The position numbers and the translations under genes were made by a program. This document shows, in pieces, positions 15,477-23,163 of a stretch of DNA of 64,000 nucleotides. Within the stretch, counting starts at the first letter, position 1. Every line of letters starts with the position of its first letter. The notes under the pieces are model-generated. The model was not told the DNA's origin and searched no databases. It was given only the letters and a program-made list of their open reading frames with translations. Source of the DNA: Glaciecola sp947496235 (GTDB taxonomy: Bacteria; Pseudomonadota; Gammaproteobacteria; Enterobacterales; Alteromonadaceae); assembly GCF_050306235.1 (NCBI RefSeq), contig NZ_JBLWFH010000013.1, positions 1-64,000 on the forward strand. The letters are read 5' to 3'.

Positions 15477-16658
15477 TTGGCAAACGAGGAATTATTGAAA
15501 CTCCGCGATGCAATTAGCTCCTTAGACAAAGATTTATTGGGCATTATTGCCCAGCGTCAAAAGCTAACACAGCAGGTTGCTGAGACCAAAATAAAACATC
15601 AGATCCAAGTAAGAGACCAAGCGCGAGAAGAACAGTTGCTAATTCGCTTGATTAAACAAGGGCACGAATATGGTCTAGATCCGCATTTCGTGACTAAACT
15701 CTTCCACGTAATCATTGAAGATTCTGTATTAAACCAACAATCACTGCTTGCGCAACATGCCAATCCTGATGCAACTTTAGAAATAAACCGAGTCGCATTT
15801 TTAGGTGAAAAAGGGTCCTATAGTAATCTGGCCACTAAGAAGTATTTTTCCCGCCGCAGCGGCGAATTGGTGGAGATTGGCTGCAAGAGTTTTGGCGAAA
15901 TCATTCAAAAAGTTGAAACTAATGCTGCTGACTATGCCGTATTGCCAATTGAAAATACGTCCTCCGGTAGTATCAATGAAGTCTATGACCAGTTGCAACA
16001 CACGCGATTAAGTATTGTTGGTGAACTGACTCACGAAATTAATCATGCTTTGTTAGTCTACGATCCCGCTAATGTAGGCAAAATTAAAACCTTGTATGCA
16101 CATCCTCAAGTGTTTGCGCAATGTTCACACTTTTTAGCAGAGTTGGGCAATGTTGAAGTAGTACCCTGTGATAGTACCTCTGCAGCCATGCAAAAGGTAC
16201 AAGATTTAAAATCTAATGAAGTCGCCGCTATGGGCTCTGAAGCTGGCGGAAGACTGTACGAGTTAAGTGCAATTAAGTCTAATTTAGCCAATCAAAAAGA
16301 AAACTACAGTAGATTTATTGTAGTTGCTCGCAAACCTATTAATGTTCCTTTGCAAGTTCCGGCTAAAACCACTGTTATAATGTCAACAGTGCAAGCGCCT
16401 GGAGCTTTGGTCGATGCTTTGTTGGTTTTCAAAGAATATAACATCGCTATGACCAAACTAGAATCGCGCCCTATCGATGGTAATCCATGGGAAGAAATGT
16501 TTTATATAGATATGCGTGGAAATATTGAGGATGGACCGGTTCAACAAGCCATCAATAAATTGAGATCTACGACTAAATATTTCAAAGTGTTGGGATGTTA
16601 TCCCGTAGAAGAGGTAACACCAACCAGAATTGCAGCAGCCTCAGCATTAGCTGAATAA
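15477..16658 (+). CDS. pheA: Bifunctional chorismate mutase/prephenate dehydratase (P-protein)
   Basis: PheA converts chorismate to prephenate and then phenylpyruvate in phenylalanine synthesis. The 393-aa product has an N-terminal AroQ chorismate mutase domain (about 1-90, LRDAISSLDKDLLGIIAQRQKL). A prephenate dehydratase domain (about 105-285) contains YAVLPIENTSSGSINEVYD. A C-terminal ACT regulatory domain contains the Phe-binding motif ESRP (TKLESRPIDGNPWEEMFYID). The start is TTG at 15477, with TAGGAAAA upstream; no ATG lies closer to the conserved N-terminus. It converges with tyrA on a shared terminator. Confidence 0.95.
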   Translation: MANEELLKLRDAISSLDKDLLGIIAQRQKLTQQVAETKIKHQIQVRDQAREEQLLIRLIKQGHEYGLDPHFVTKLFHVIIEDSVLNQQSLLAQHANPDATLEINRVAFLGEKGSYSNLATKKYFSRRSGELVEIGCKSFGEIIQKVETNAADYAVLPIENTSSGSINEVYDQLQHTRLSIVGELTHEINHALLVYDPANVGKIKTLYAHPQVFAQCSHFLAELGNVEVVPCDSTSAAMQKVQDLKSNEVAAMGSEAGGRLYELSAIKSNLANQKENYSRFIVVARKPINVPLQVPAKTTVIMSTVQAPGALVDALLVFKEYNIAMTKLESRPIDGNPWEEMFYIDMRGNIEDGPVQQAINKLRSTTKYFKVLGCYPVEEVTPTRIAAASALAE

Positions 16659-16664
16659 GCATAC

Positions 16665-16695
16665 AAAAACAGCGACCATTGGGTCGCTGTTTTTT
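16665..16695. terminator. bidirectional terminator between pheA and tyrA
   Basis: The stem AACAGCGACC / GGTCGCTGTT has a 4-nt loop, a T run on the plus strand and an A run on its left side. It can therefore stop pheA transcripts on the plus strand and tyrA transcripts on the minus strand. Confidence 0.9.
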
Positions 16696-16699
16696 AATT

Positions 16700-17845
16700 T
16701 CATTTTTGTCTTAATAAGTGACTATCATCGGCCTTCAAAAGCATTTTCTTACTATCCACAAGACATTGCTGAGCATAATCGCCAAACCATTCCGACACCT
16801 CGTTGAATGCACTTATGAATCCGGCTTTATCGTTATTTTTAAGTAATTCTAAAGCCCCTTGGAATCGACTAACAAAGTTCTCCAACAACGCAAAGTTCTT
16901 AGCATCCTGAAAAATAATATCCGCATATAACTCAGGCGCTTGGGCAAATAATCTTCCCACCATCGCCAATTCTAATCGGTAGATGGGTGAACTAAAGGCT
17001 ATTAGTTCTTTTAGATCAGGATTTTCTTGTTGTAAATGTAAGCCATAAACAAAACTTGAGAAGTGACGCATGACCTGAATGATACTCATGGCTTTATCAT
17101 GTTGCTCAGCAGTACTCTGATAAATAGCGGCGCCCCATAATTCCATTTGCGCAATTAGCCACTCGTAGGATTCACTTTGTTGTCCATGACAAACAACTAC
17201 CACCTGTCTAATCATGCCTGGTGCATCCGGACCAAACATCGGATGCAATCCAACCACAGGACCTGAATGCTGGTTTAACATGGCGGTAAGAGGTTTTTGT
17301 TTGATACTGGTAACGTCTGCCAATATGCAATCTGCTGGTAACGTCGGCAATGAATGAATAACATCTATTGTCTTGTTTATTGGCACTGCCACTATCACCA
17401 GTTGCGCTTTAGATAGAGTTTGATCAGCCTGAGACCAGTCATCTTTATCGATGATATCAACTTGATAACCCGTTTGGCTGAACAATTTTACAAACAAAGA
17501 ACCCAAAGCACCTCGTCCACCAATCACGACTACGTTATCAACGGCTCCTTTTACTTTGGCATAACTTGCATGTTGAGAGTGATAGGACTCTCTAAACATT
17601 CGGCGCAAAATGTCTTCGACTAAATCGGGGTTTACCCCCGCATCTTCAGCTTGAGCTCGACGAGCTTCGATGAGAGATTTTTCACGTTCAGGCACATACA
17701 CAGGCATAGCATGCTGGCTCTTAAGTGCCCCTACTTTGGTTGTGATAGCTGTTCTTCGTTTGAGTAAACGAACTAACTCTGCATCAACCTCATCAATTTG
17801 ATCGCGCAACTCACCGAGCGCTTTTGATAATTCTTCAGAAGACAT
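16700..17845 (-). CDS. tyrA: Bifunctional chorismate mutase/prephenate dehydrogenase (T-protein)
   Basis: TyrA makes 4-hydroxyphenylpyruvate for tyrosine synthesis. The 381-aa product has an AroQ chorismate mutase domain (about 1-90, LRDQIDEVDAELVRLLKRR). A prephenate dehydrogenase domain follows, with an NAD-binding VVIGGRGALGSLFVKLFSQTGY and the active-site His region VVGLHPMFGPDAPG. The open frame extends 34 codons further upstream into aroF, but the ATG at 17845 aligns with the known N-terminus. There the aroF stop and tyrA start share one base (TAATG), so the two genes are coupled. Confidence 0.95.
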   Translation of the reverse strand: MSSEELSKALGELRDQIDEVDAELVRLLKRRTAITTKVGALKSQHAMPVYVPEREKSLIEARRAQAEDAGVNPDLVEDILRRMFRESYHSQHASYAKVKGAVDNVVVIGGRGALGSLFVKLFSQTGYQVDIIDKDDWSQADQTLSKAQLVIVAVPINKTIDVIHSLPTLPADCILADVTSIKQKPLTAMLNQHSGPVVGLHPMFGPDAPGMIRQVVVVCHGQQSESYEWLIAQMELWGAAIYQSTAEQHDKAMSIIQVMRHFSSFVYGLHLQQENPDLKELIAFSSPIYRLELAMVGRLFAQAPELYADIIFQDAKNFALLENFVSRFQGALELLKNNDKAGFISAFNEVSEWFGDYAQQCLVDSKKMLLKADDSHLLRQK

Positions 17846-18936
17846 TAACTTGCTAACTGTCTTTTTTGTTGACGCATAGGCAGTACAGTGATCAGTTTTT
17901 CTCTTGCTTGGTAAATGACCTTTTCGGTTTGTTCCCAACTGATGCAACCATCAGTAATAGAAACACCATATTCCAACTCTTCTAAGGTTTTACCTTTGGT
18001 TGGCTGATTTCCTGCGTTCAAATGACTTTCCAACATAATCCCTATAATGGATTTGTTGCCTTCAAGAATTTGGTTTACCACATTTTCAGCAACTAGAGGT
18101 TGACGTCTATAGTCTTTTGCTGAATTTGCATGGCTACAATCAACTACCAAACTTGAGGTAACATTGGCCGCCATTAGCTCTTCTTCACAATCAGCTACAG
18201 CAACTGAATCGTAGTTCGGCTGCTTGCCACCGCGCAGAATAATATGCCCGTCTGGATTGCCTTCAGTTTTGATGATACTCACTTGACCTTGTTTATTGAT
18301 ACCCATAAAACTGTGACCAGATGCGGCAGATTTAAGAGCATTAATCGCAATATCTAAAGAGCCATCTGTACCATTTTTAAAACCTACTGGCATAGATAGG
18401 CCTGATGCCATTTCACGGTGAGTTTGTGATTCAGAGGTACGAGCACCAATTGCAGACCAACTGAAGAATTCAGCTAAATATTGCGGGCTGATAGGATCTA
18501 AAGCTTCAGTCGCTACTGGTAGCTCCAGTTCAGCTAAGAAATTGAGTAATTCCCGAGCTTTTCTTAATCCAGTTTCTATATCAAATGAATCGTCTAAATG
18601 AGGATCGTTGATAAGCCCTTTCCAACCCGTAGTTGTTCTAGGTTTTTCAAAATACACACGCATTACTATATACAAGGTATCCTTGCATGACTCGTGAAGA
18701 TCTTTTAAGCGAATGGCGTATTCTTTTGCAGCTTGAACATCGTGTATGGAACAAGGCCCACACACCAACAACAACCGGTGATCTTTACCATGGATAATAT
18801 CGGAAATTATTCCTCTAGCAGATTCAACAAATTTAGTCGCTTTCTCACTAATTGGCATTTCCGCAGATAAAGCTTCAGGTGAAATTAAAACTTTTTCACC
18901 GCTTACATGTAAATTGTTAACACTATCTTTTTGCAT
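17845..18936 (-). CDS. aroF: 3-deoxy-7-phosphoheptulonate (DAHP) synthase, AroF type
   Basis: AroF catalyses the first step of the shikimate pathway, joining PEP and erythrose 4-phosphate. The 363-aa class I enzyme contains LLVCGPCSIHD, GWKGLINDPHLDDSFDIETGL and the metal/substrate motif VDCSHANS. ATG at 18936 is preferred: from there the protein begins MQKDSVNNLHVSGEKVL, as in E. coli AroF. A TTG eight codons upstream is possible but has no better RBS. Coupling with tyrA points to the tyrosine-regulated isozyme. No canonical TyrR box was seen; other palindromes lie upstream. Confidence 0.92.
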   Translation of the reverse strand: MQKDSVNNLHVSGEKVLISPEALSAEMPISEKATKFVESARGIISDIIHGKDHRLLLVCGPCSIHDVQAAKEYAIRLKDLHESCKDTLYIVMRVYFEKPRTTTGWKGLINDPHLDDSFDIETGLRKARELLNFLAELELPVATEALDPISPQYLAEFFSWSAIGARTSESQTHREMASGLSMPVGFKNGTDGSLDIAINALKSAASGHSFMGINKQGQVSIIKTEGNPDGHIILRGGKQPNYDSVAVADCEEELMAANVTSSLVVDCSHANSAKDYRRQPLVAENVVNQILEGNKSIIGIMLESHLNAGNQPTKGKTLEELEYGVSITDGCISWEQTEKVIYQAREKLITVLPMRQQKRQLAS

Positions 18937-18956
18937 TGTCTCTAACACTAATACGT

Positions 18957-19083
18957 CCAATGTCTAAAATACATTGGAAGATGAAAAAAATGAGACCTTA
19001 TTATTGACTCGAATATATTTTCGAGCTTCTGTCGATAGTTATTGGATCCCTACTTAATTTTTATTATCGCGAGTATGCTCGCG
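18957..19083 (-). promoter_or_regulatory. aroF upstream region with three palindromes
   Basis: Three inverted repeats stand out. CCAATGT-N7-ACATTGG lies at 18957-18977, directly before aroF. CTCGAA-N6-TTCGAG lies at 19008-19025 and overlaps a TATATT sequence. CGCGAG-N4-CTCGCG lies at 19068-19083. None fits the TyrR box (TGTAAA-N6-TTTACA). The first is well placed to be an operator of aroF-tyrA; the others may be operators or mRNA hairpins. The region holds no ORF. Confidence 0.4.
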
Positions 19084-19130
19084 TTAGATAGCGTTTTAAC
19101 AAAACCCGCATGTAAACACAACGGATAATA

Positions 19131-19157
19131 TAAAAAAAGGCGCAAATCGCGCCTTTT
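19131..19157 (-). terminator. terminator of the AbgT-family transporter gene
   Basis: On the minus strand a 9-bp stem AAAAGGCGC / GCGCCTTTT with a 5-nt loop is followed by a run of seven T. It lies 21 bp after the transporter stop codon. Confidence 0.85.
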
Positions 19158-19177
19158 GTCTCATATTTTAAATTAGG

Positions 19178-20719
19178 TTATCCCGCTGCCGGATACATAT
19201 AATTTGCTTGAATACCCAGAGGAATCCCCAAATTCCAATAAATCAAAAGGAAGATACTCCAAGCAATCAAGATAGTAATACTGAATGGCAACATTAATGA
19301 TAGTAAGGTACCGATTCCAGTGGATTTTACATAGCGCTGGCAGTAAACAACCACTAATGGAAAATATGGCATTAAAGGAGTAATTATATTCGATGACGAA
19401 TCTCCAATGCGATAAGCAATTTGTGTTAAATCTGGAGAAATTCCTAATTGCATTAGCATAGGTACGAAGATTGGTCCTAATAGCGCCCATTTTGCTGAGC
19501 TTGAACCTACGAACAAGTTCACAAAAGCGGTTAAAAATATAATACCTACAATGGTTATCATGCTAGGTAATTGCATTGATTTAAGTAATTGAGCGCCTTC
19601 GATTGCTAAAAGAGCACCAAGGTTTGATTTGTTAAATGCGTAGATGAAAAGCGCACAGAAAAAAGCCATCACCACGTAATAGCTCATCCCTTGCATGGCT
19701 TTGGTCATGCTATCTATCATATCTTTAGTTGTTTTGTAGGTGCCTGATACATAACCAAAAACAACACCCGGGAAAATAAAGAGCAAAAATATGATAGGAA
19801 CGATAGATTGCATAATAGGCGCATTGAAGGTAGTTAATTCACCTTGCGCGTCTCTCATGGGACTGGAGTCTGGATATAAAACAGCAACCAAAATTATGAT
19901 ACCTAGAATTAAAGTAGCAGTTGCCCAACGCAACGCCTTGGCCTGTTGAGGGTTTAATTCATCAAATCTAGGAATTTCACTGGGGTCCCCGTCGACTTCG
20001 ACGTTTTGCAATCTAGGTTCAATTATTTTGTCTGTGAGATACCAAGCAATACCTATGATTAACAACGAAGAAGCAGAATTAAACGCCCAGTTGTTTAAGG
20101 GGTTAATTTGCATGCCTGGTTCAATTATTCGGGCAGCTTCCTGAGTAAAACTTTGTAGCAACGGATCGATAGCACTGGGAATAAAATTAGCGCAGAATCC
20201 ACCTGATACACCGGCGAAAGCAGCTGCAATACCCGCCAATGGATGACGCCCCATTGCATAAAAAATCACCCCTGCTAATGGAATTACCAATACATAACCT
20301 GCATCTGTGGCTGTATGTGAGACTATCGCGACCAACACAACCATAGGTGTTAATAGCTGTTTAGGAGTTGCATCTAGCATGCGTTTTAAACCGGCGCTGA
20401 TAAATCCAGAATGCTCTGCAACACCAACACCTAACATGGCTACAAGCACGACACCTAAAGGGGAAAACCCGGTAAAAATCTTCACCATGTTACTTAAAAA
20501 CTCGGCTAAAGACTCTCCAGTTAGTAGGTTCTGAACTACTATGGCCTCACCGGTTTTAGGATTAATTGCATCAAAAGAAAACTGAGACAATAAAGCGGAT
20601 AAGCCCCAAACGATAAGCAAGCTGATAAAAAAGATAATCGCCGGATCAGGGAGTTTATTACCTACAACTTCAACGCGATCGAGCGCCCGCGTTACCCAGG
20701 TAGATTTAGTTTGTTCCAT
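19178..20719 (-). CDS. AbgT-family transporter (p-aminobenzoyl-glutamate transporter-like)
   Basis: The 513-aa protein has about eleven to twelve hydrophobic helices and the features of the AbgT/MtrF family: an N-terminal LDRVEVVGNKLPDPAIIFF, an inner FAGVSGGFCANFIPSAIDPLLQ, and FVNLFVGSSSAKWALLGPIFVPML near residue 420. Members import p-aminobenzoyl-glutamate or export folate-pathway intermediates and sulfonamides. ATG at 20719 with AGAGGAA 8 nt upstream is chosen over an in-frame start 14 codons earlier. It appears monocistronic, with its own terminator. Substrate is not decidable from sequence. Confidence 0.85.
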   Translation of the reverse strand: MEQTKSTWVTRALDRVEVVGNKLPDPAIIFFISLLIVWGLSALLSQFSFDAINPKTGEAIVVQNLLTGESLAEFLSNMVKIFTGFSPLGVVLVAMLGVGVAEHSGFISAGLKRMLDATPKQLLTPMVVLVAIVSHTATDAGYVLVIPLAGVIFYAMGRHPLAGIAAAFAGVSGGFCANFIPSAIDPLLQSFTQEAARIIEPGMQINPLNNWAFNSASSLLIIGIAWYLTDKIIEPRLQNVEVDGDPSEIPRFDELNPQQAKALRWATATLILGIIILVAVLYPDSSPMRDAQGELTTFNAPIMQSIVPIIFLLFIFPGVVFGYVSGTYKTTKDMIDSMTKAMQGMSYYVVMAFFCALFIYAFNKSNLGALLAIEGAQLLKSMQLPSMITIVGIIFLTAFVNLFVGSSSAKWALLGPIFVPMLMQLGISPDLTQIAYRIGDSSSNIITPLMPYFPLVVVYCQRYVKSTGIGTLLSLMLPFSITILIAWSIFLLIYWNLGIPLGIQANYMYPAAG

Positions 20720-20795
20720 GGAAAATATTCCTCTGTCATTATTTTTATTGTACGCCCCCAATTATGCGAAAACCACCCCACATTGCAAGCACCAC

Positions 20796-20850
20796 AAAAA
20801 ATAATGGAGTCGTAGTTCATTCCCAAAAAACAATGGAGCCGTAGTTCATT
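20796..20850 (+). repeat. left terminal inverted repeat (two 19-mer copies)
   Basis: The copies are AATGGAGTCGTAGTTCATT at 20803-20821 (one T for C) and AATGGAGCCGTAGTTCATT at 20832-20850, 10 bp apart. The inner boundary is 4 bp from the stop codon of the truncated acetyltransferase gene. Confidence 0.95.
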
Positions 20851-20854
20851 TTTT

Positions 20855-21343
20855 TCACCTAACCGTTTGCCCCGCAGGAATAACACTCCCAGAAGGAATG
20901 GACACACCTCCAAGGATAATGGCACCTGCTCCAATCCAAACATCGTCCCCTATACTGACTGGGAGCGATTTACAGACCCCCTTTCTTCTTTGTTCAATTT
21001 CTTTTGCATGTGACGTGCATGCGATAACAACGTTTGGCCCTATGAAACAACTTTTTCCAATCTCTACGCGAGCGCCATCCAATATAGTCACATTATGATT
21101 TACAAATACGTTACCTTGACAATAAATATTACTTCCGTAATCACAATTGAAGGGTGCCTCAGCCCAAAATCCTTTAGCATTAGGAAGGAGTTTCTTCAAA
21201 ATACCTTTTTTCGTCTTAGTTTCTTTAGGAGCAGTTTGATTAAATTCAAAGCAAAGTTGTTTCGCCTTTAATCGCAATTCACTTAATTCTTTATCTGTTG
21301 CGAAATAAGGCTCCTGATTCAGCATTTTTTGCAATTCTGTCAT
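20855..21343 (-). CDS. Maltose O-acetyltransferase-like hexapeptide acetyltransferase, C-terminally short
   Basis: This is a CoA-dependent O-acetyltransferase of the Maa/LacA/NodL family. The roughly 162-aa product has the Maa N-terminal helix domain (MLNQEPYFATDKELSELRLKAKQL), the segment FNCDYGSNIYCQGNVFVNHNVTILD, the catalytic-His region CTSHAKEIEQR and a left-handed beta-helix (VSIGDDVWIGAGAIILGG). It stops at VIPAGQTVR. Family members normally continue about 20 residues (DVPxNxVVGGNPAR), so the 3' end is missing exactly at the left inverted repeat. ATG at 21343 aligns with Maa; a GTG 8 codons upstream is an alternative. Such genes occur in surface-polysaccharide clusters. Confidence 0.75.
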   Translation of the reverse strand: MTELQKMLNQEPYFATDKELSELRLKAKQLCFEFNQTAPKETKTKKGILKKLLPNAKGFWAEAPFNCDYGSNIYCQGNVFVNHNVTILDGARVEIGKSCFIGPNVVIACTSHAKEIEQRRKGVCKSLPVSIGDDVWIGAGAIILGGVSIPSGSVIPAGQTVR

Positions 21344-21372
21344 CTTCTCTCTCAATCTAGATTGCACAAATA

Positions 21373-21825
21373 TTATTCAAAATACCATTTTGTATGACGA
21401 TGAATATTGTCACTTTTCATTATCTCTTCGTCGTAAAACCATCGGTATTGATTGTGTTGTTCATTTGGTAAAGATGACAATTCCACATCTAGATGTAATA
21501 CATATCCTAATACAACGTAATGAGTGGAAATTTGTTCATCTAACGCACTATCATCGTAAAAATGTTCGTAAACGCCCAAAAATTCAGCCTGCTCTCTCCG
21601 ACAGCTTATCCCGAGCTCTGCTTTTGTTAAGCGCAAAAATGCTGAATCCAGAGTCTCATTTTTAAGAACTCTTCCTCCTGGTACAAACCAATAATTTTGA
21701 GCAGGCCTATTAGTTCTATACCCCAACAGTGCTTGTCTTTTGGAGTTTTTTACAACTAAATCAATTGAAACTAAAGGCGTTGAGTCAACTACAGTCTTAA
21801 ATGTTTGCTCGTTCAAATATTTCAT
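21373..21825 (-). CDS. gmm: GDP-mannose mannosyl hydrolase (Nudix, Gmm/NudD-like)
   Basis: Gmm hydrolyses GDP-mannose or GDP-glucose to GDP and the sugar and is usually found in GDP-fucose, colanic-acid or O-antigen clusters. The 150-aa product shows the diagnostic STPLVSIDLVV, YRTNRPAQNYWFVPGGRV, the family's modified Nudix box (GGRVLKNETLDSAFLRLTKAELG), VYEHFYDD and THYVVLGY, with EQHNQYRW near the end. ATG at 21825 matches the E. coli length best; an upstream ATG at 21855 is also open and neither has a strong RBS. It and the acetyltransferase are the only cargo of the inverted-repeat cassette. Confidence 0.85.
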   Translation of the reverse strand: MKYLNEQTFKTVVDSTPLVSIDLVVKNSKRQALLGYRTNRPAQNYWFVPGGRVLKNETLDSAFLRLTKAELGISCRREQAEFLGVYEHFYDDSALDEQISTHYVVLGYVLHLDVELSSLPNEQHNQYRWFYDEEIMKSDNIHRHTKWYFE

Positions 21826-21902
21826 TGTGGATAAATCCGTGAATATAAAATTCATGATATAGGTATGGTAACAAGTAGTTGAAGAACTTGAAAAGAAAGA
21901 AT

Positions 21903-21957
21903 AATGAACTACGGCTCCATTGTTTTTTTGGAATGAACTACGGCTCCATTATTTTTT
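21903..21957 (-). repeat. right terminal inverted repeat (two 19-mer copies)
   Basis: The copies AATGAACTACGGCTCCATT at 21903-21921 and 21932-21950 are the exact complement of the consensus 19-mer, 10 bp apart, and are followed by ATTTTTT. The rplS terminator begins about 10 bp further out, so the element ends in a T/A-rich stretch. Confidence 0.95.
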
Positions 21958-21966
21958 TTATATAAT

Positions 21967-21996
21967 AAAAAACCCGCCTGATGGCGGGTCTTTTTT
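21967..21996 (-). terminator. terminator of rpsP-rimM-trmD-rplS
   Basis: The stem ACCCGCC / GGCGGGT has a 4-nt loop and is flanked by A and T runs, so it can work on both strands. It lies 24 bp after the rplS stop codon. Confidence 0.92.
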
Positions 21997-22020
21997 GTTA
22001 ACGATAACGGTAAATTAATC

Positions 22021-22380
22021 TTAATTAAGTTTTTCTTTGATACGTGCAGATTTACCTGAACGCTCACGTAGATAGTATAGTTTAGCTCTGCGAACCGCAC
22101 CGCGACGTTTAACTTCTATCGCATCGATTGCTGGGCTGTGAGTTTGAAACACACGCTCTACACCTTCACCGCTAGAAATCTTACGCACAGTGAAAGAAGA
22201 GTGTAAACCGCGGTTACGTTTAGCAATGACCACACCTTCATATGCCTGAAGACGTTCTTTGTCACCTTCTTTAACTTTAACTCGCACAATTACTGTATCA
22301 CCAGGGCCGAAAGACGGTAGGTCAGTTTTCAATTGTGCTTGTTCAATCTTCTTAATGATATCTTGATTGACTTTACTCAT
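22021..22380 (-). CDS. rplS: 50S ribosomal protein L19
   Basis: L19 sits at the interface of the ribosomal subunits. The 119-aa product shows the family hallmarks FGPGDTVIVRVKVKEGDKERLQAYEGVVIAKRNRG, FTVRKISSGEGVERVFQ and RRGAVRRAKLYYLRERSGKSARIKEKL. It is the last gene of the conserved rpsP-rimM-trmD-rplS operon and is followed by a strong terminator. Length is close to the E. coli protein (115 aa). Confidence 0.98.
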   Translation of the reverse strand: MSKVNQDIIKKIEQAQLKTDLPSFGPGDTVIVRVKVKEGDKERLQAYEGVVIAKRNRGLHSSFTVRKISSGEGVERVFQTHSPAIDAIEVKRRGAVRRAKLYYLRERSGKSARIKEKLN

Positions 22381-22419
22381 TTAATCCTCACATCCTAGAA
22401 TAACTGTCATCTAGCCGCA

Positions 22420-23163
22420 TCAGGACTGGCGAAATTTATCAACCAGTTTCTGTTGCTCCTCAGTCAGAGCTAGGTCGTTTAATAAATCAGGACGACGTTC
22501 AAGGGTTCTTTTTACTGACTCTTGTAGTCGCCATTGTTTAATTTTTTCATGATCACCACTTAACAATACCTTGGGAACAGACAATCCATTAAAGGATTCA
22601 GGTCGCGTGTAATGAGGACAATCTAACAATCCTGACGTAAAAGAATCTTCTACCGCAGAATCTTGATGTCCTAGCACCCCTGGTATTAATCGCGATACTG
22701 CATCCATTAATACCATAGCGGGTAACTCGCCACCGCTTAACACGTAATCGCCAATTGACCATTCTTCGTCAACTAGGGTGTTGATTACCCGTTCATCTAT
22801 CCCTTCGTAGCGCCCTGCAATGAGTACCAAATCTTGATATTCACTTAACTGCTGAACACCTTGAAAATCTAAGGTTTTGCCTTGGGGTGATAAATACACC
22901 ACTTTGGCGTTTTCTGCCAAAAGCGATTTCGCTTTGGCAATAGCGTCTGCTAAAGGTTGCACCATCATTAACATACCAGGGCCACCGCCGTAAGGTCGGT
23001 CATCAACAGTGCGATGCTTATCGTGAGTAAAATCACGAGGATTGACAACATGAAAATCAATCAACCCTTGCTTAATCGCTCTGCCTACTACACCCTGCTC
23101 TGTAAAAGCAGTAAACATCTCAGGAAATAAGCTAACAACACAATAACCTTGTACTGCAGCCAT
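22420..23163 (-). CDS. trmD: tRNA (guanine37-N1)-methyltransferase TrmD
   Basis: TrmD uses SAM to make m1G37 in tRNAs, which prevents +1 frameshifting. The 247-aa SPOUT-class enzyme has VSLFPEMF at the start, the loop RTVDDRPYGGGPGMLMM, the trefoil-knot motifs VYLSPQGKTLDF and ALIAGRYEGIDERV-type sequence (here LIAGRYEGIDERVI), and SIGDYVLSGGELPAMVLMDAVSRL. Its ATG directly follows the rimM stop codon, so the genes are coupled. Confidence 0.98.
   Translation of the reverse strand: MAAVQGYCVVSLFPEMFTAFTEQGVVGRAIKQGLIDFHVVNPRDFTHDKHRTVDDRPYGGGPGMLMMVQPLADAIAKAKSLLAENAKVVYLSPQGKTLDFQGVQQLSEYQDLVLIAGRYEGIDERVINTLVDEEWSIGDYVLSGGELPAMVLMDAVSRLIPGVLGHQDSAVEDSFTSGLLDCPHYTRPESFNGLSVPKVLLSGDHEKIKQWRLQESVKRTLERRPDLLNDLALTEEQQKLVDKFRQS

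Larger units (their letters stand above)
20796..21957. mobile_element. 1.16-kb cassette with 55-bp terminal inverted repeats
   Basis: Positions 20796-20850 and the reverse complement of 21903-21957 match at 53 of 55 bases. Each end is AAAAAAT, a 19-mer copy, a 10-bp A-rich spacer and a second 19-mer copy (copies at 20803-20821, 20832-20850, 21903-21921 and 21932-21950; period 29). Between the ends are only an acetyltransferase and a GDP-mannose mannosyl hydrolase, both on the minus strand. No transposase or integrase is encoded and no clear target duplication is visible. The structure fits a non-autonomous element carrying cargo. It lies between the abgT-type gene and the rplS terminator. Confidence 0.75.

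Noticed and set aside
16700..17947. 34-residue N-terminal extension of TyrA into aroF
   Set aside because: Conserved TyrA N-terminus begins at ATG 17845, coupled to the aroF stop; the extension is the out-of-frame end of aroF.
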